Source: Haemonchus contortus
Lineage: Eukaryota; Nematoda; Chromadorea; Rhabditida; Trichostrongylidae
Length of the DNA stretch: 64,000 bases
Assembly: GCA_000469685.2 (NCBI GenBank)
Contig: LS997565.1
Coordinates: forward strand, 41,131,166 to 41,195,165
Reading direction: 5' to 3'
Shown here: positions 1-12,630 of the stretch, one piece after another
Layout of the letters: each line of letters begins with the position of its first letter
How positions within the stretch are numbered: the stretch's first letter is position 1
Position numbers and translations under genes: made by a program
Notes under the pieces: model-generated
Database searches by the model: none
Told to the model about the DNA's origin: nothing
Seen by the model: only the letters and a program-made list of their open reading frames with translations

Positions 1-926
1 TATGCCCCACTGGTGTACGCCATGCACTATCTTTCTGCTCTGATAGTATAAATATTCTTCCGCATTCTTTCATCTGCCGCCTACCGTTGCTTGTAATCTG
101 GAGTAAATCCAGTCTGAAATTTTTTCCCAATCGTTTTCAGTTCCGACTGAACCACTGGAATTTCATGGTCGTCCAAACCCTCGAGTTGCCTTTAGTATAC
201 GACCTTGCAAAACAAGGTTATTGAACAATATTTACCAGCATGTATCAAACAGTAATCCCATGAAATGACTGGAATACGAGATAGCTCTTTATGCTCCCAT
301 TCCATCTACGAGTTCGTTCGAAACTGGTTAAACTTATCGATTTTGGGCTGATTAATCCATTTAGGAATACCTAGTGCACGTAACTCCTGTGTAGGATCCG
401 GAGAAATAGCCTTTACAGGTAACTTTAAAAACAGATTAACATGAGTAAAAGATGCTGTCTAATCTCTGAACGACTTTGTTTTACTAGCATTTCTGTAAAC
501 AACTGAGGAACAAATTTTTTTATGGTTTTAGACCGTAACGTAGATATATACTTCTTTCTAAATTTGTTGGTTAAACAGTATTCAAAAACAGTAACCGATC
601 AAGAAAGGTAACCGAAAGTAGCGCCGCCCTTGTCGGTATCAAATGGTAAAAGTAGCAGTGAGAATAGTGGATTTCTTGGAGATGTCGCTTATGTGTCACA
701 GAACATTCATCTTGAAAAGAATTCAGGCCAAGCCTCCTAAGAAGTCGACCACGCCCAGTCTTACACCTTGAACGAAGTCAGCTTCTCTTGAAACTTTTCT
801 TTCTACTTGTTTTTCACACAAAGGATGAAACGCTTAAAAGTGCTGAAATCATTAACAGCTTTCTCCTCGCTATTATAATCAATCATTTCTCATTCTTTTA
901 TTTTTTCTCTCAATGCTTATCTTCAG
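1..926. other. No gene recognised (left edge)
   Basis: No convincing exon, RNA gene or repeat was seen here. The last bases (921-926, CTTCAG) form the splice acceptor in front of the ephrin start codon. Earlier non-coding exons or the promoter of that gene may lie here, but nothing marks them. Confidence 0.4.
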
Positions 927-935
927 ATCGTGAAG
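921..935 (+). promoter_or_regulatory. 3' splice acceptor just before ephrin ATG (possible trans-splice site)
   Basis: CTTCAG ends at 926 and the ATG lies at 936, nine bases further on. A strong acceptor this close to a start codon is typical of spliced-leader trans-splicing in nematodes, though a cis-spliced 5' UTR intron would look the same. A second in-frame ATG at 966 gives a cleaner signal peptide. Confidence 0.4.
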
Positions 936-3900
936 ATGGAAAACTACTGCATAAAATCGTTTTGTATGAAGGATTTTCAGAAGATGCTTTGGTTCAGCGT
1001 GCTACTCGTCGCCTTCACCTGTTACCCTGTAATGGCCATACATGGTCATCATCATGACGTCTACTGGAACTCATCAAATCCTATGTAAGTTATGTTATTG
1101 TAAAATTGTTAGTTTGATAGAGTCTTGCTGGTTTGCGCCGTCGATCCACCTCCCAATAGGAAGCATAGAACCCTTAGAACTCCATGCGAGTTCGTTACTA
1201 CCTTGGAATGAGCCGAGACACTAGAAATTAGGGGCGGGTCCCGAGAAAGAATAACCTCCAGCCTTCTTATTTGTTGGCTCCCGGATAGGCATTCCTTCAC
1301 ATCAGGGATCGAAAAATGTCCCTTCACGACATGGGAGTACTTCATCTGTCATTTTGATTGCTACTTTTGCTTCTACGTAACCCTAAATCTGCCCGCGGGA
1401 TCAGAGGGTTACGTACCGAATCAAGGACTTCAGTCGACATAATCAAATCTGAATTATTTTCTCATGCCAGCCATTCTCAATAAAAAGATACGTCGGCTTC
1501 GATATCTTTGGTCTTTGTGATTCATATTCCAAACCGACTTAGCATACATTTGCCTCTGCGGCCTCGCGGAGGAGAGCTGAAGGCACGGCGTATATTAGCA
1601 GGAATAACTTTTTGACATTGGCTTTTTGATCAAAATTTACCTTTTCTTGATATTTCAACGGCTTCTAATTCCAGTTTCGAACCATTCGACAATGCAATTG
1701 ACTCACCTGGTTACTACGAGTTGGTAGCCAAGCCGCTTGACATTGTTCGATTTCACTGCCCACGAAGGAAAGCCAAAGAGTACAGCCTTATATACAAGGT
1801 TATTAAATTAAATCGTACATTTGAATCCTTATAAATATTTCAAAAATCCACGGATAAGCAGTAAATAGGTAAAGAATTATATTTATTGGTATATCGTATT
1901 CGAGTGTGCGATGAAATTTTGCCATGATAATATATTTTACTCTGGATGCGCCATGTATTCGGCGTGTAGTTGACTTTGTGATGGTGTTCGAATCTGACAG
2001 CTTCTGGTGCTAGCTGTTTACTTTTGGTCTATGCAAAGGTGAAACAAGCGTTCTAGGCACTTTGATCACTATGACTGAAGACCGAGTGCATGGCGAATCC
2101 TCAGAACTGGCGAATCAGGCCAACTAGTTCATTTCCTCAACTTTTTATTGTCGAATTCATGGCTAGCTTTCAGGTTTCACTAGAAGAGTTCCAGCGTTGT
2201 TCTCTTGGCAAAAACGCTGAATTAGCAGCGTCGTGCGATGGAGAGAATCATGTCGTTCGCTACACTCTTTTCCAAGATGAATATCAACCAGGACAACTGT
2301 ATTTTATAAGTTAGCTCATGTACTATGGTATTTCCATTGTCACCCTTTTATTGATATTAAAAATGTGTACTTCCAGATGTTAACAACTTAAAATTTCAGC
2401 CACATCATCCGGTAAAAAGGATGGACTTTACGATCGACGTTTAGGCCTTTGCAATGAGAAGAACATGAGAATGGCAGTGTTATTTGGTACTGAAGACGTG
2501 GTAAGAGCCTAACAGATCTCTCCAACGATAGTGTGAACAACAACGTAGCAGAGTAATGGGGAGGTATTATGATTGTCGGCTGTCAACTGTTTCTCCACCT
2601 ACAGCTGACACCACCAAATGGGAGAAAAGGATAATGGGTCCTTACTCCTATTTCGACGACAAAATGGGAGAAAGGGACCACCATCCCTTTCTCCCATTTT
2701 GTGATACTTAGCCATGCGTTGGGCCAAGCCCATGCAGTTATCTCTTTAGCTTACGGAACTGGTCTCAACCTGATAACCGTGGAATTTTTATGTACCTTCC
2801 TTAAGCACGGTGCATATGGATACTATCCTAAATGATAGAGGTATCTGAAGGGTATTCCACGAGGGAAATGGGAGGTAATGATAGTAACTGGTATTAAAGG
2901 ATGGTAACTGAAGGTAGTGGTGTAGCTGTATGATCGTTGGGCTTTGATAGATAAGAGCGTTAGGAGGTGTCAAAGGCTAACAATCAGCTGTGATCAACAC
3001 GATAACATCCGTTCCTCTGAAGGATAGAGTCTGTAGTTATGAACGGTACCAATGCCTAATGAAACGTCCATTTACCAGGTATAGCCCTCGAAGTTCTGTT
3101 CGCTTGAATATGATTCTGCATCAATATACTGCGGGAACTGATCCAGTCGAACCCTCATGATTACTCTGGCTATTACTTGTAACCATAACTCTGTCTCTTC
3201 CAGATACAGCGCCGCGATCCATTGCTTGGTTCAGATGTGGATCTACAACGGTTGATGCAAGATCGTTTCTATCTTGCAGAAGAAAATGGCGAACTGAACT
3301 GGAAGAAGAATGTACTGCCCGATATAGGTAAGACACACATTCGTCACTACATCACACAAAAGACACTGAACAACTTGAACTATGAAGAAAAAAATTGAAT
3401 TAAATCGAAATTTTCAATGTAGTTGAGTATGACTGAGTCATTGTGGGAGTTCAGTTACTTTATTCTTCAGATGTAGACTGGAGGACATATCTACAGAATC
3501 AAAATCGTAAGCTGAAATTCGATAAATCGATTCAAATCGAACCGATCCCACTCGATAATGAGTTTATCACTCGATGGGAGCAGTTAAGGGTGAGTGCCTT
3601 CGTTTTCCATGTTCAAAACGTCTGCTTGAACACTAGGAGGCGGTGCATTGCTTACTTTTGAAATTGTAACTTCTGCACATCAAGTAATTGTGTTGAAAAT
3701 ACGGAGCAAAAGCTCTTTTCTCAACGTAAACCACACCTGGCTTATGGACCTATCCTCTACTTGCAACAAGGAAAGCTCGTCCAGACATCGTGTTCGAATA
3801 GCATGATTGAACTGCTCAAAATAGGCCGGCGAAAGCCATTCTCCCGGACAACTCGTCCGGCTTGATTTTTTCTCTTGTCCCTTAATTTAGGTATGAATGG

Positions 3901-4854
3901 TACAGTATTTCAGTGACGTAGTCAATAGTTGTGACGAGTTTCCCTACACGAAAAAACTCTATTCTACAACACCATAAATGATTGATTTCATTTAGAATCA
4001 GCGTCACCAAAACGAGTTGGGTTTCTTCGCAAAAACCGAGGAAACACTTGAAGATGTCGTTTCAGCCGGTAAGAAATGCTCTCTCTCTATTTTTTATGTG
4101 GTTTGAACCACTGGAAAATGCTGTTCAGCCCTTATTCATGTACATATATCAAAGTGAAGGAACTTAAAACACTTCATCCTCCTTTACTCGACTTCCGCTT
4201 GAAGTCGTGGACACATTTGAAAGCTTATGCATAGGTCTCCCACACAGGGTCTATTTGGACAATCCGTTGCTAGAAGGGGATCAAACTTGAACGTAAAAAC
4301 TCTCGTATTCAACTCAAAATGGGTCTACACACCACCATTCTATCCTCGAATTTGCCGAAGAATTGAGAGGAACAGGTGAGGGGGAGTTACGACATGGGGA
4401 TGGAGTGGCAAGTGGCGCACTATCACACACTCAAGGGTCAGGCTTTGGACCCGAATCAATATCCGCCGAAGCCAACCAAGCCTTTCATCGCTCTGAGGTC
4501 GGCCAAGTGGTACCAGACTCGTCAGGGGGGATAAAAGCTTCGACTTGTTCATTGTCTGGCCATCACAATTCTTTGTATGTGCCACATAGGCACTCAAACC
4601 ACACCACGATTTTAAATTGAAGTCGAATGCCATCCTTAGGACGGGGTTGATTAACGCCCAAAAAGTTTCTACTCGGCGAAGATCATGCTTCCGAGGGCGC
4701 TTTCTTTCCCAAGGGATCAGCCATTATTGTCACCTTTCTGGATTTTTAGTGCTCTAAAATTCTTACCTCATTTCTCTACTGTTTAGGTAATCCCACGACG
4801 CTACCCACCATTCTGCTCATTGCACTCGTCGTTCTACTGCAATGGATACGATGA
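936..4854 (+). CDS. Ephrin, GPI-anchored ligand of Eph receptors (8 exons)
   Basis: Exons: 936-1084, 1675-1798, 2174-2309, 2400-2500, 3204-3327, 3471-3589, 3996-4068, 4787-4854. They total 894 nt (297 aa), with all phases matching and GT-AG introns. Residues 11-34 form a hydrophobic signal peptide. The ephrin hallmark VYWNSSNP lies at residues 42-49. Four cysteines follow (about 78 FHC, 100, 112 and 154 LGLC), as expected for the receptor-binding domain. A charged, non-conserved spacer of about 100 residues comes next. The protein ends in a small-residue site (SAGN) and a hydrophobic tail (TILLIALVVLL), which is a GPI-attachment signal. Ephrins act at cell contacts in neural and epidermal morphogenesis. 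The long spacer suggests a divergent nematode ephrin such as the EFN-4 type, but I cannot assign an orthologue. Confidence 0.93.
2659..2702. repeat. Perfect 19-bp inverted repeat in ephrin intron 4
   Basis: Arms 2659-2677 and 2684-2702 are exact reverse complements around a 6-base loop (CCACCA). Another copy of the arm core (AAATGGGAGAAA) lies just upstream near 2617. It lies in the intron between ephrin exons 4 and 5, so it would form an RNA hairpin in the pre-mRNA. Confidence 0.9.
4396..4662 (+). mobile_element. tRNA-derived SINE copy 1 (family S), diverged
   Basis: This matches the copy at 20593-20872 over its whole length: AGTGGCGCACTAT head, AAGCCAACCAAG, GACTCGTC, CTGGCCA and the tail before GATTAA. 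The A and B boxes are mutated. It sits in the last intron of the ephrin gene. Confidence 0.8.
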
Positions 4855-5191
4855 ATGTCGCCTATGTGTCATAGCATATCAATTTAATCGTAGTATAAGG
4901 TGGCCAAAACGCCTTCCGCCATGACATCATCTACAACCCATTTTTCTCTTCAGTTTTTTTTCAGTCATTCCACCATCCAAACAACTGTCCGTATTCTTTA
5001 CTGCACTCTGATCGATCTCTTTGTGATTATTAGTTTATCGAAGATATTCTTTCGACACATTTCATTGTTCTGCCCCGGTGTTACCTCTACCATACCGGCC
5101 GTAGAGTTGTACAGTTTCATGTTTTTTGTTATAAAGTTAATTCTATATTTAATTCTTGATTGTGATTACAATGTGAAGTCAAAGAAATCAT

Positions 5192-5592
5192 GGAGCCGGA
5201 ATCTTCTCCCCGAAGACGACGTCGCGCACGCCGCACCTGCCGCGTATCGCAGAATTGCGATGGAAGATTAGAGCGCGCAATTTGTGATGTAGGGAGTCCT
5301 TTAATTATTTGAACTGGCCGGCCGCTCTCTTCAATTCCAATGCGGTCTTGATCGTCGCTAATGTAGGAGGATCATTCTAATCAATCTAATTAATCGAGTC
5401 TAATAAACATGAAAACCAAAAAGAATTAAATAAAACGATCAAGTCTAATAAACAAGAAAGGCAACCAACGAAAAACATTACGTCCTATCGATTGGCGGGA
5501 GGCGGGGTCGGTACGGTAATTGCAGTGACATTTAATGCATGCCGCAAGGGGGATGCCGCCCGCAATCAGGGAGAGGTTCCGTTACCCAGAAA
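5192..5592 (+). repeat. Dispersed repeat B, copy 1
   Basis: About 400 bp is roughly 85% identical by eye to 30685-31063, in the same orientation. Landmarks are CGCGTATCGCAG, GGAGCGCGCAATTTGTGA, CCAATGCGGTCTTGATCGTC, CCTATCGATTGGCGGG and GCATGCCGCAAGG. No coding capacity is visible. It lies just downstream of the ephrin gene. Confidence 0.85.
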
Positions 5593-6835
5593 TCATTACT
5601 TCGGCCGTTGTCCAAAGACACCTTTGAGCCAAATTTAAATCACCAGCACAATGTGTACATGCAATGCAGTAAGGGATCGCAAGGTTTCCGCCCGAGCAGT
5701 TGCGGCGACGGAATGGATTACAGAAAAGGAAGTCTGTCATGAAATTCTTTTCACGAATTCACTATCAGTCGCTGAACGAAGAAAGTTCTTATAGTGACTC
5801 CACAGCCTCTTCGCCTTCACCGTTCGCACCAAAAAGGGGTTATCCTGGAGAATTTGTATCCGCCTACACCTGTAATATTTAAGAAATCTCGCTCAGAAAA
5901 AAACCATCTAAATGTAAGTTAGTAGAAAGAGGAATAAAAAGTAGCAAAAAAAAAACGTACGAAAGGGACCGGCATAAAAAGAAGGGGAAAGCGGTTGACG
6001 CGCTTTTCTTTCATAGGCGATGTTTTCCTCATCATGTTGCCGATTATTCATAGCTTATTAGCGGAGAATATTTTGAGCTTTATAGGCAGCATAACATTAC
6101 CACAAAAGTAAATCTAGGACCTCGAATGAATAGCATTGATAGCAATAGTGGGTGGGTCATGAGGAGCCTGGATGCGCAACATGGGAACATTCACAGGTTC
6201 AACTTCTAGTATATCCAATACAATCGAACATGTAATGGCTACCCCATGGTAGCTCCTGTATGACAGGTTGAAATGGTCCCAGAGAGCTTTCATTAAAAGG
6301 AGCCATTAAAGGCAGCAGGCACAGTAAGTAAAGAATTTCCCGGATTGGAAGCCTTTTTTGGTAACAATCAATCTCCCATAAAACGTCATACTTTCCTTTG
6401 CTACGGATCTCCTTTACTGAGGGTTCCCTCTCATTGAACAATCCCAGCCAGTTAGCGAAGAGGCACGTAGGGCGTCGTCGACCAAACGTCGCCAGTACTT
6501 GCCTGCAGACGCAGGTGGATTCATAATAAAGACGCCCTGATTTTGCTGTGCTAGTTGATATACCTTCTGTTTCTCACAAGCGTATAAACGCATACGTGTG
6601 TGTAGAGTCTGTGGGTGCAGTTAGTACCCTGCAAATCGGCTTAGCCAAAAGCTTGCATTCGAATGACTAGGAAGTATCTGGCAGGCGAATCGGGGCTGTC
6701 TTCAAAAACATAGCCCCTCTTCCAAACTTCGGGATAGCCTGGCAAGCCCTCGAAGACAATCCAGCCTCCACGTAAGAGCCTGGCAAGCTACACGTTGGAT
6801 ATCCACTCGCCAAAACAGCAGTATAAATGGGCCTC
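5593..6835. other. Intergenic, no supported gene
   Basis: Only short ORFs are present. One frame over about 5782-5912 ends in a good donor (AAT then GTAAGT at 5913) and could be an isolated exon, but no partner exon was found. The right part (about 6600-6835) is probably decayed leader of the LINE that follows. Confidence 0.3.
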
Positions 6836-7545
6836 AATCAGCCCGAATCGGAGGTTTGCGATTACGAAGATGTGGCTTGACGCCAGCTGTAGGCACCTTC
6901 TTTACCTACGCACCAACATCAAGTTACGAAGAAGAGAAAGAGCTTTTATATGAGACTGGAGAGGCTCTACAGAGAAGACCACACTTTCTTCAAGGTCATC
7001 TTCGGCTATTCTAACGCCGAGATTGACCCCCGAAGAACGGCTGTGGAATGGAACGAGCACAGTGAAAGGCTGTCCGAGTTCAACATGTCGACCCGTACCA
7101 TCCATGTTAACTCGCAGCTCCAGAAGCCGTCTCATTTCCGATGGAGTTGGGAGTCACGTGGTGGAAATCCCATAATAAAATAGACTACATCAACTTCAAT
7201 CGGAGATTTTGCCTGGCTGATGTCGCTGATTTTCCGAAGTTCTACACGGGATCGGACCACCGCCTCCTCCGCGCTAAATTCGGCTTCTCAGTGAACTATG
7301 AAATTCTTGAAACAATGCCCCAAGACCTCTATCAATTGAGACCACTTCGCTTCCCTTGCGAGTGAATGGGAAGATTCCATTACCGACATCAATAAAGAAT
7401 ACAACCGAGTCGTTTAATATTTTCACGACAATGCTAGGAAAACAGAGAGTTTACAAGTAGCCGACTTGGGGTGATACCCTTCGTCGAAGAAGTCGATGAT
7501 CAGCGGGACGACAGGTGCTACGGGTGATTTTCCTTTGAATGCGTA
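6836..7545 (+). mobile_element. RTE-type LINE fragment: broken endonuclease domain
   Basis: In three frames the sequence encodes pieces of an RTE-clade apurinic-type endonuclease in the right order. These are YAPTSSYEEE (about 6908-6937), FFKVIFGYSNAEI (where the family has GDFNA), ERLSEFNMSTRTIH, WSWES, IDYINFNRRFCLADV and GSDHRLLRAKF. A degenerate linker (SEWEDSITDINKEYNRVV) runs to about 7400 and further traces reach 7545. Frameshifts and stops separate the pieces, and the metal-binding D of the GDFNA motif is lost. It is dead and lacks its reverse transcriptase. Confidence 0.85.
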
Positions 7546-7593
7546 TCCGCTAAAACAATAATTTGGGACCAGTCAATCTACAAGTCACTGCAA

Positions 7594-7845
7594 TCATTCT
7601 TCTTGTTGAGGCTGGAACCAGACCGCGGAGGGTTTGGAAGGTTCGACCGGATTGGCAGGTGACTCGGTATCGATGCTCATCTCAACGACGTTGCTCATGG
7701 TAGTGTTAATCCCATTCGTTGGGACTGTCCGAAGTACTAAGATCCGCTCTGGGAATACATAATCTACGCTCTTGCCCAAGGAACAGAAGGAATCACTTTG
7801 AGGACTGGTACCCGCCCATGTCGCCACATTCGAGCGCCCAGAAAT
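7594..7845 (-). CDS. Candidate orphan exon or retroelement piece, unrecognised
   Basis: An open frame of about 85 codons ends in a stop at 7594-7596. It reads sensibly (for example VDYVFPERILVLRTVP and TESPANPVEPSKP), with no low-complexity bias. No acceptor or upstream exon could be matched, and it lies beside a LINE fragment, so it may be retroelement debris or chance. Confidence 0.2.
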   Translation of the reverse strand: MSGRSNVATWAGTSPQSDSFCSLGKSVDYVFPERILVLRTVPTNGINTTMSNVVEMSIDTESPANPVEPSKPSAVWFQPQQEE

Positions 7846-8172
7846 AGATTGATCAACGGCAGAATTTTTTTATTATTCATCACATGTCTCCCCATCTTGC
7901 CATTTTCCGTTCCCAGAATGTCTTTGTTTCTGTGAAATGCAAGTCACCTCCGCCAACAGGAATGAAAACGAAAACATTGAAGGATGACTAAATTCAGAAA
8001 ACATTTCAAAAGCTGTTACACAGCGCTAGAAAATTTAATAAACCCCATAACCAAATGACATAAGAGAAGCTACGAAGCTGATGTGTCATCCGACAGTGAT
8101 ATCATTTGAAGGGTTCGTGTTAAAATCAAGAATGTTTGAAGGTTCCAGACGCCTGGGCGGGACGGCGGTTTC

Positions 8173-8180
8173 TATAAAAG
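8173..8180 (+). promoter_or_regulatory. TATA-box-like element
   Basis: TATAAAAG lies 79 bp before the start codon of the Ser/Thr-rich protein gene (ATG 8259), downstream of a short GC-rich stretch. Position and sequence suit a core promoter. Confidence 0.45.
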
Positions 8181-8258
8181 GGCATGGAAGCGCTTACTGC
8201 AGTCCCAGCGGTGAAGCTGAACTAGTCGACTTCAACAGACATCAGCAAAATCAGGAAG

Positions 8259-9170
8259 ATGCTCGCGTCACGGTTTCAGTACGGTACGTCGCTATTCTAT
8301 TCTTTTTTATAATGGGATTCTTCTAAAGCTTTTAACAAACAGTATAATAAAGTTAAAAAATCGAAGTTTGTTTAGTCATCGCCGTCGTATTTATACTGTA
8401 TACGGGTGGAATCAGCGCAAAGAGAGAGGAGCCTAACTCTCGTCCGGGCTCATACTCTGAGGAGGATGCTGCAGCTTCAGCGACGGACGACTATCGCGGG
8501 AATCATGCACTGAACAGAAATTACCTTCCAGAAACGACAACTTCTGGGTCAACGACTTCTACATCGATGACTTCGACAACAGAGGAGAACTCAACTCCCA
8601 CAATAACGTCTACAGACGGGCCTTCACCCGAGCGGACCACTGCTGGGGAAGGAGGCAAAGCATCTGGACTTACTACTCCCAAAGAAAAACCGAGTCCATT
8701 TGAGGCAAATACTCCTGGGAAAGGGTCAAATTCATCTGAATCGTCTACATCTGATTATAGGTCAGGTGAATTTAAGCCGACTACACCCAATGGTAAGTCA
8801 AATTCATCTGAGTTGACTACATCTGATGGTCAGTCAGTTTCGACTAACTGGACTATCTCGAATAATGCGTCAGGTTCATCTGAGTCGACTTCTCCTGTTG
8901 GACGCCCCGATAAAGATTCGAATTCAACTGATGGTGTGACGACAACCCCTGGGAAAGGATCAAATTTATCCGAGTTTGCTGAACCCAAAGGAGGGCCAAA
9001 TTTAATTGCGATAGTTTCAGGTGAGTATTGGTCGCTTTCGTTGATTTATCTGAGCTGTATAGAATCATTTAGGAGAGTCGGTAGCTTCTGGATCCCAGCA
9101 GAGCGATTCTGCATCGGCGATCGGCTTCTCGCTTCTCACTGTGGTACTTACCAAACTGATCCTATGGTGA
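8259..9170 (+). CDS. Ser/Thr-rich, GPI-anchored mucin-like surface protein (3 exons)
   Basis: Exons 8259-8283, 8376-9020 and 9073-9170 total 768 nt (255 aa) with matching phases. Residues 1-24 are a signal peptide split by intron 1 (MLASRFQY, then VIAVVFILYTGGISA). The mature chain is about 70% Ser/Thr/Pro/Gly/Asn/Asp with loose repeats built on GKGSNSSE and TTPNGKSNSSE. It has several N-glycosylation sequons (NSS, NWT, NAS, NST). The end (SDSASA, then IGFSLLTVVLTKLILW, then stop) is a GPI-attachment signal or single membrane anchor. No enzymatic domain is present. I do not recognise a named family. A heavily O-glycosylated coat or cuticle-surface protein is the natural inference. Confidence 0.8.
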
Positions 9171-12100
9171 CAGCTGGAAAAAAATGGTGATATGGGAGGA
9201 TAAAGACTTCTCGTGTTGTTTCGTTGATGTCGATACTTTGTGCTTTTTTCCATTCAAATTGTATGAATTAGGCAGTAATATTGAACAAAGAGTTAAACCT
9301 TATGACACAGTTACATCGATGTTTTTGTGAAGTGTTATGGTACTAGATAAGCAGGGACTTGTATGTACCGTAGACAGGCAGGACAGTATTGAAGCTCACC
9401 TGCGCTCAGAGACCTGCAAACCTGCAGATACCAACATTTCCACAGTCACTTCGAATAAATCCATGTTTTCTCTCTAAGGACGGTTTAACATTACCAGGAG
9501 GGATACCTGAATGTGATTTGATCAATTCAAATGATTTTCTCGCTACTTGACAGGGGCTTAGAAGGATGAGGGCCGTTCGGGTGATGATAAATTTTCTCAG
9601 AAACAAACTTTCGCCTACTCGTCCGTTCACGACGTGGGTAAGGGAAAGGGGGAAGTTTGTATTTGGTCAAAAAGTTGGTTGTTTGTTGTCTCTACTGTTT
9701 ATTTATGGGCATCATCGAAGTGAATTAGTTGTAGCTCCATCTTTTGCCAAAGGACTTCCATCTACCTCCCCACGACGTTTGAACCCCTCGCCACTCTTGT
9801 CCGGCGCATGCGTTTGATTGCTTTCAAGGTTGTGAAATGAGGGAAAAATGCAAGGGTGGTCAACTGGGGAAATTCAAGGAGGAGGAAGGCTCAGCGTAGA
9901 GCGTTAACAACCTGAAATGGTTTGGGAACAAACTTGATTTTCTGCCCCAAAACCTTGTAGAAACTGTGTCCGTTCGACGGGAACATTGTCTATCACCGAT
10001 GCTGTTCCACATATTCATGAACCGCAATGAAATCGATCTATAATCCGGTGGTTACTCTGACATGGAAATCGCCACCTACTGATCTCTATGACGTGAGCTC
10101 GAAAATTCACACCTCTGGAAACAAACAACCCTTTGGTGCCATATCGATTGAAGTTTTTCATCTCCATTGAATTTAATACTGTTAAAAATTTAAACTTTCT
10201 TTTAGCGAAAATTTCACACACACACACTTTTTGCAAGCAGTTTTTTTTCGAAATTCTGTCACTTCACTCCGTATCCCAATAAGGACGGGTTGCTTGTTGC
10301 CGTAGTCCTTTCTGCTCTATACATTTACCGTCTGCACTTTCTGCTATATCTAATTACTGTGTCATCGATGTTCAACTAAACCCCTATGTTAAATGATCGA
10401 GATCACTGCTTTATGGAGTTGTTTTGTACCTGGCCTATTAACTTGATGCTGCTCAAAAGGTAACGCTATCAAAAGTGTGTTGAGTTATAAAAAGGACGTC
10501 TAGTTCTAGGGCGGCTGGGTGTCAGCCATTTCTTAGCACTTTGAACTTACCAATCAGTTCATATCGGTTTGATATAGTGAAGAAAGAAGAGGGGCGTTCA
10601 GAGAGCTCAACTTTTATTTGGAGCCCCGTCCTGAGCCTTACATTCTGCTCACATTCGAAGTCCTTTGAGATTAAAAAGATTCGTCGCTATCAAAATTAAT
10701 TAATTCCAGCATAGGAGAAAAAATAACATGCCACTAACCCATTCATCCCTCCCCTTACTTGAATATAAAAATAAAGAGGACAATTTTATAGGTGAAGGTT
10801 TTCTTCCCAAACTAACAACTGCATAATCCCATCCCCGGCACAGTAACAATTGAAGGAATCAAATGTAGCTCGAGGTATTCAAGTGAACAGAGCTGGGTAG
10901 ATGTGTTTGTGGTAGAAAATTCGTGAAGAACTGACTTGGCTTAAATCCCGAAACGTGCTCATAACGCGCGAGCGTAACGTAATCAATATCTCATCTTTGA
11001 CAATTGCCATTTACTAATCGAGATGCATAACAACAATTAATTCATCAATTATTGCTCTAGTATAGATAGTTGCAACCTTTCCGTTCGATCCTGTTTGTGG
11101 TGAAGTAATATATAGTATAGTTTCTATTCCAGAATTATCCATAAAAAACTATATTTACTCTAGAAGATGACTGAATCGTCACAGAAGGAAATCGGCAAGG
11201 TTGGTCTTGAGAAACCATTAATGTTAAGAAAAACGAATCAGTAAGGTGCAATAAAGGTTCGACCATGTGCTTTACATCAACTATGCAAAACAACGTTACG
11301 TCGAGGTGAAAAGAACGGTTGTAATATCTGAGGAATGTGTCGCTTGTTTGGATTCTGACCGGTCATCGAAAGGACAATTTTCACAGTTCACAGCGATGTT
11401 TTGCAAGAGTTCACAACTTATCTAGCTAAATTTAATAGCAACCTGCGACATAACGTCTACATTCTACCTTTCACAATTCTGATCAGAAATCGGATACATG
11501 GCCCATTCTTGGAAGGAATCAAGATTTGAACTATCTTAGCTGAAAAAAGGTGGCAAGTCTATTGCGTTAAAGAGCCTTCATCCCAGAAATCGGGGAAAGA
11601 TCGATTCCTGGCCAAGAGAGCTTGACTGGAACTAGATCTCTACTGGAATGGTGAAGTTACTAAGCTATCAGCTGTCTCGAATTGACCCATAGCATTCAAT
11701 CTCTCAGCAGAATAAAGGCGAATATGTGGCGCATTACAGGAAATCAGCTTCAAGCTCGAGCTTGTCGTTCTCTAATTGCTGAAAAAAAGGAGCTACGACT
11801 AGATACACAGATTTCCGCCAGCAAACTAATATCGCAAATCTAAGAAACTGGTTTTCTGAGCCAAAATCTTCAGTCCCCTTCAAGCTCTCATTGAGCATAA
11901 TTTTTCGTAACCTTTGGAAGAGACCTTTTGTGGTGGTAACCGGTATCGGACTTCACGAAAAGAAAACAAACCAATTCATGTACATGTGCCAACAACTTTT
12001 TTGCAAACTTTTGTAATTTCTAAATCAAGAGCTGTTCCTTGAAACTGAGACCAATGACCGCGGAACCTGTTCCATTTGTTTCAAAGGAGAAAAGTCTTTA

Positions 12101-12528
12101 ACATACTGGCTTTCACATCATGTGAAGGTATTAGATTGACCTAATATGAAGTGGTCTTCGAATGATCTACTGCTACCTGAAATGGCGTACTGATCAACAT
12201 TTTCTGTACAATCGATGTCGCATCAGTATTGGCGGGAGTGCCCGGTTTTCTGTTGTGTTTGTTTATTTTCCTTTTTTGATGCAAATTTTCTCAGAATGTA
12301 TTTGGTGCCAAGTCTTTTAGAAAGACAACTTTCCTACATTTTGTTGGGGCCAAATTCCAGTTTCTTTTATTTGTATTTTATTTTGCTTATACTTTTATAG
12401 TTATATTCAATATTTTTGTTGTTATTTTTATTACTATTATCATACTTTATTGTTGTCATCGACTCAATTCTTTCTTCTTATATTGCTTGACATACACTGC
12501 TATTTCGGCCATTTCTGAATCTTATATT
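9171..12528. other. Gene-poor interval
   Basis: No exon chain, RNA gene or clear repeat was found. There is a short CA run near 10211-10225. ORFs are short and look random. AT content rises towards 12200-12500. Confidence 0.4.
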
Positions 12529-12529
12529 C

Positions 12530-12530
<1 letters not shown>

Positions 12531-12568
<38 letters not shown>

Positions 12569-12588
12569 ATTATTATTATTATTATTAT

Positions 12589-12620
<32 letters not shown>

Positions 12621-12630
12621 TTATTATTAT
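12531..12630. repeat. (ATT)n / (AGT)n compound microsatellite
   Basis: About 65 bp of ATT repeats pass into about 25 bp of AGT repeats and back to ATT, ending near 12630. The flanks for about 300 bp are also TTATT-rich. Confidence 0.95.

Noticed and set aside
4900..5271. 123-codon + strand ORF downstream of the ephrin gene
   Set aside because: It lies in 3' flank and repeat B, has a hydrophobic but irregular composition, and shows no start context or splice signals.
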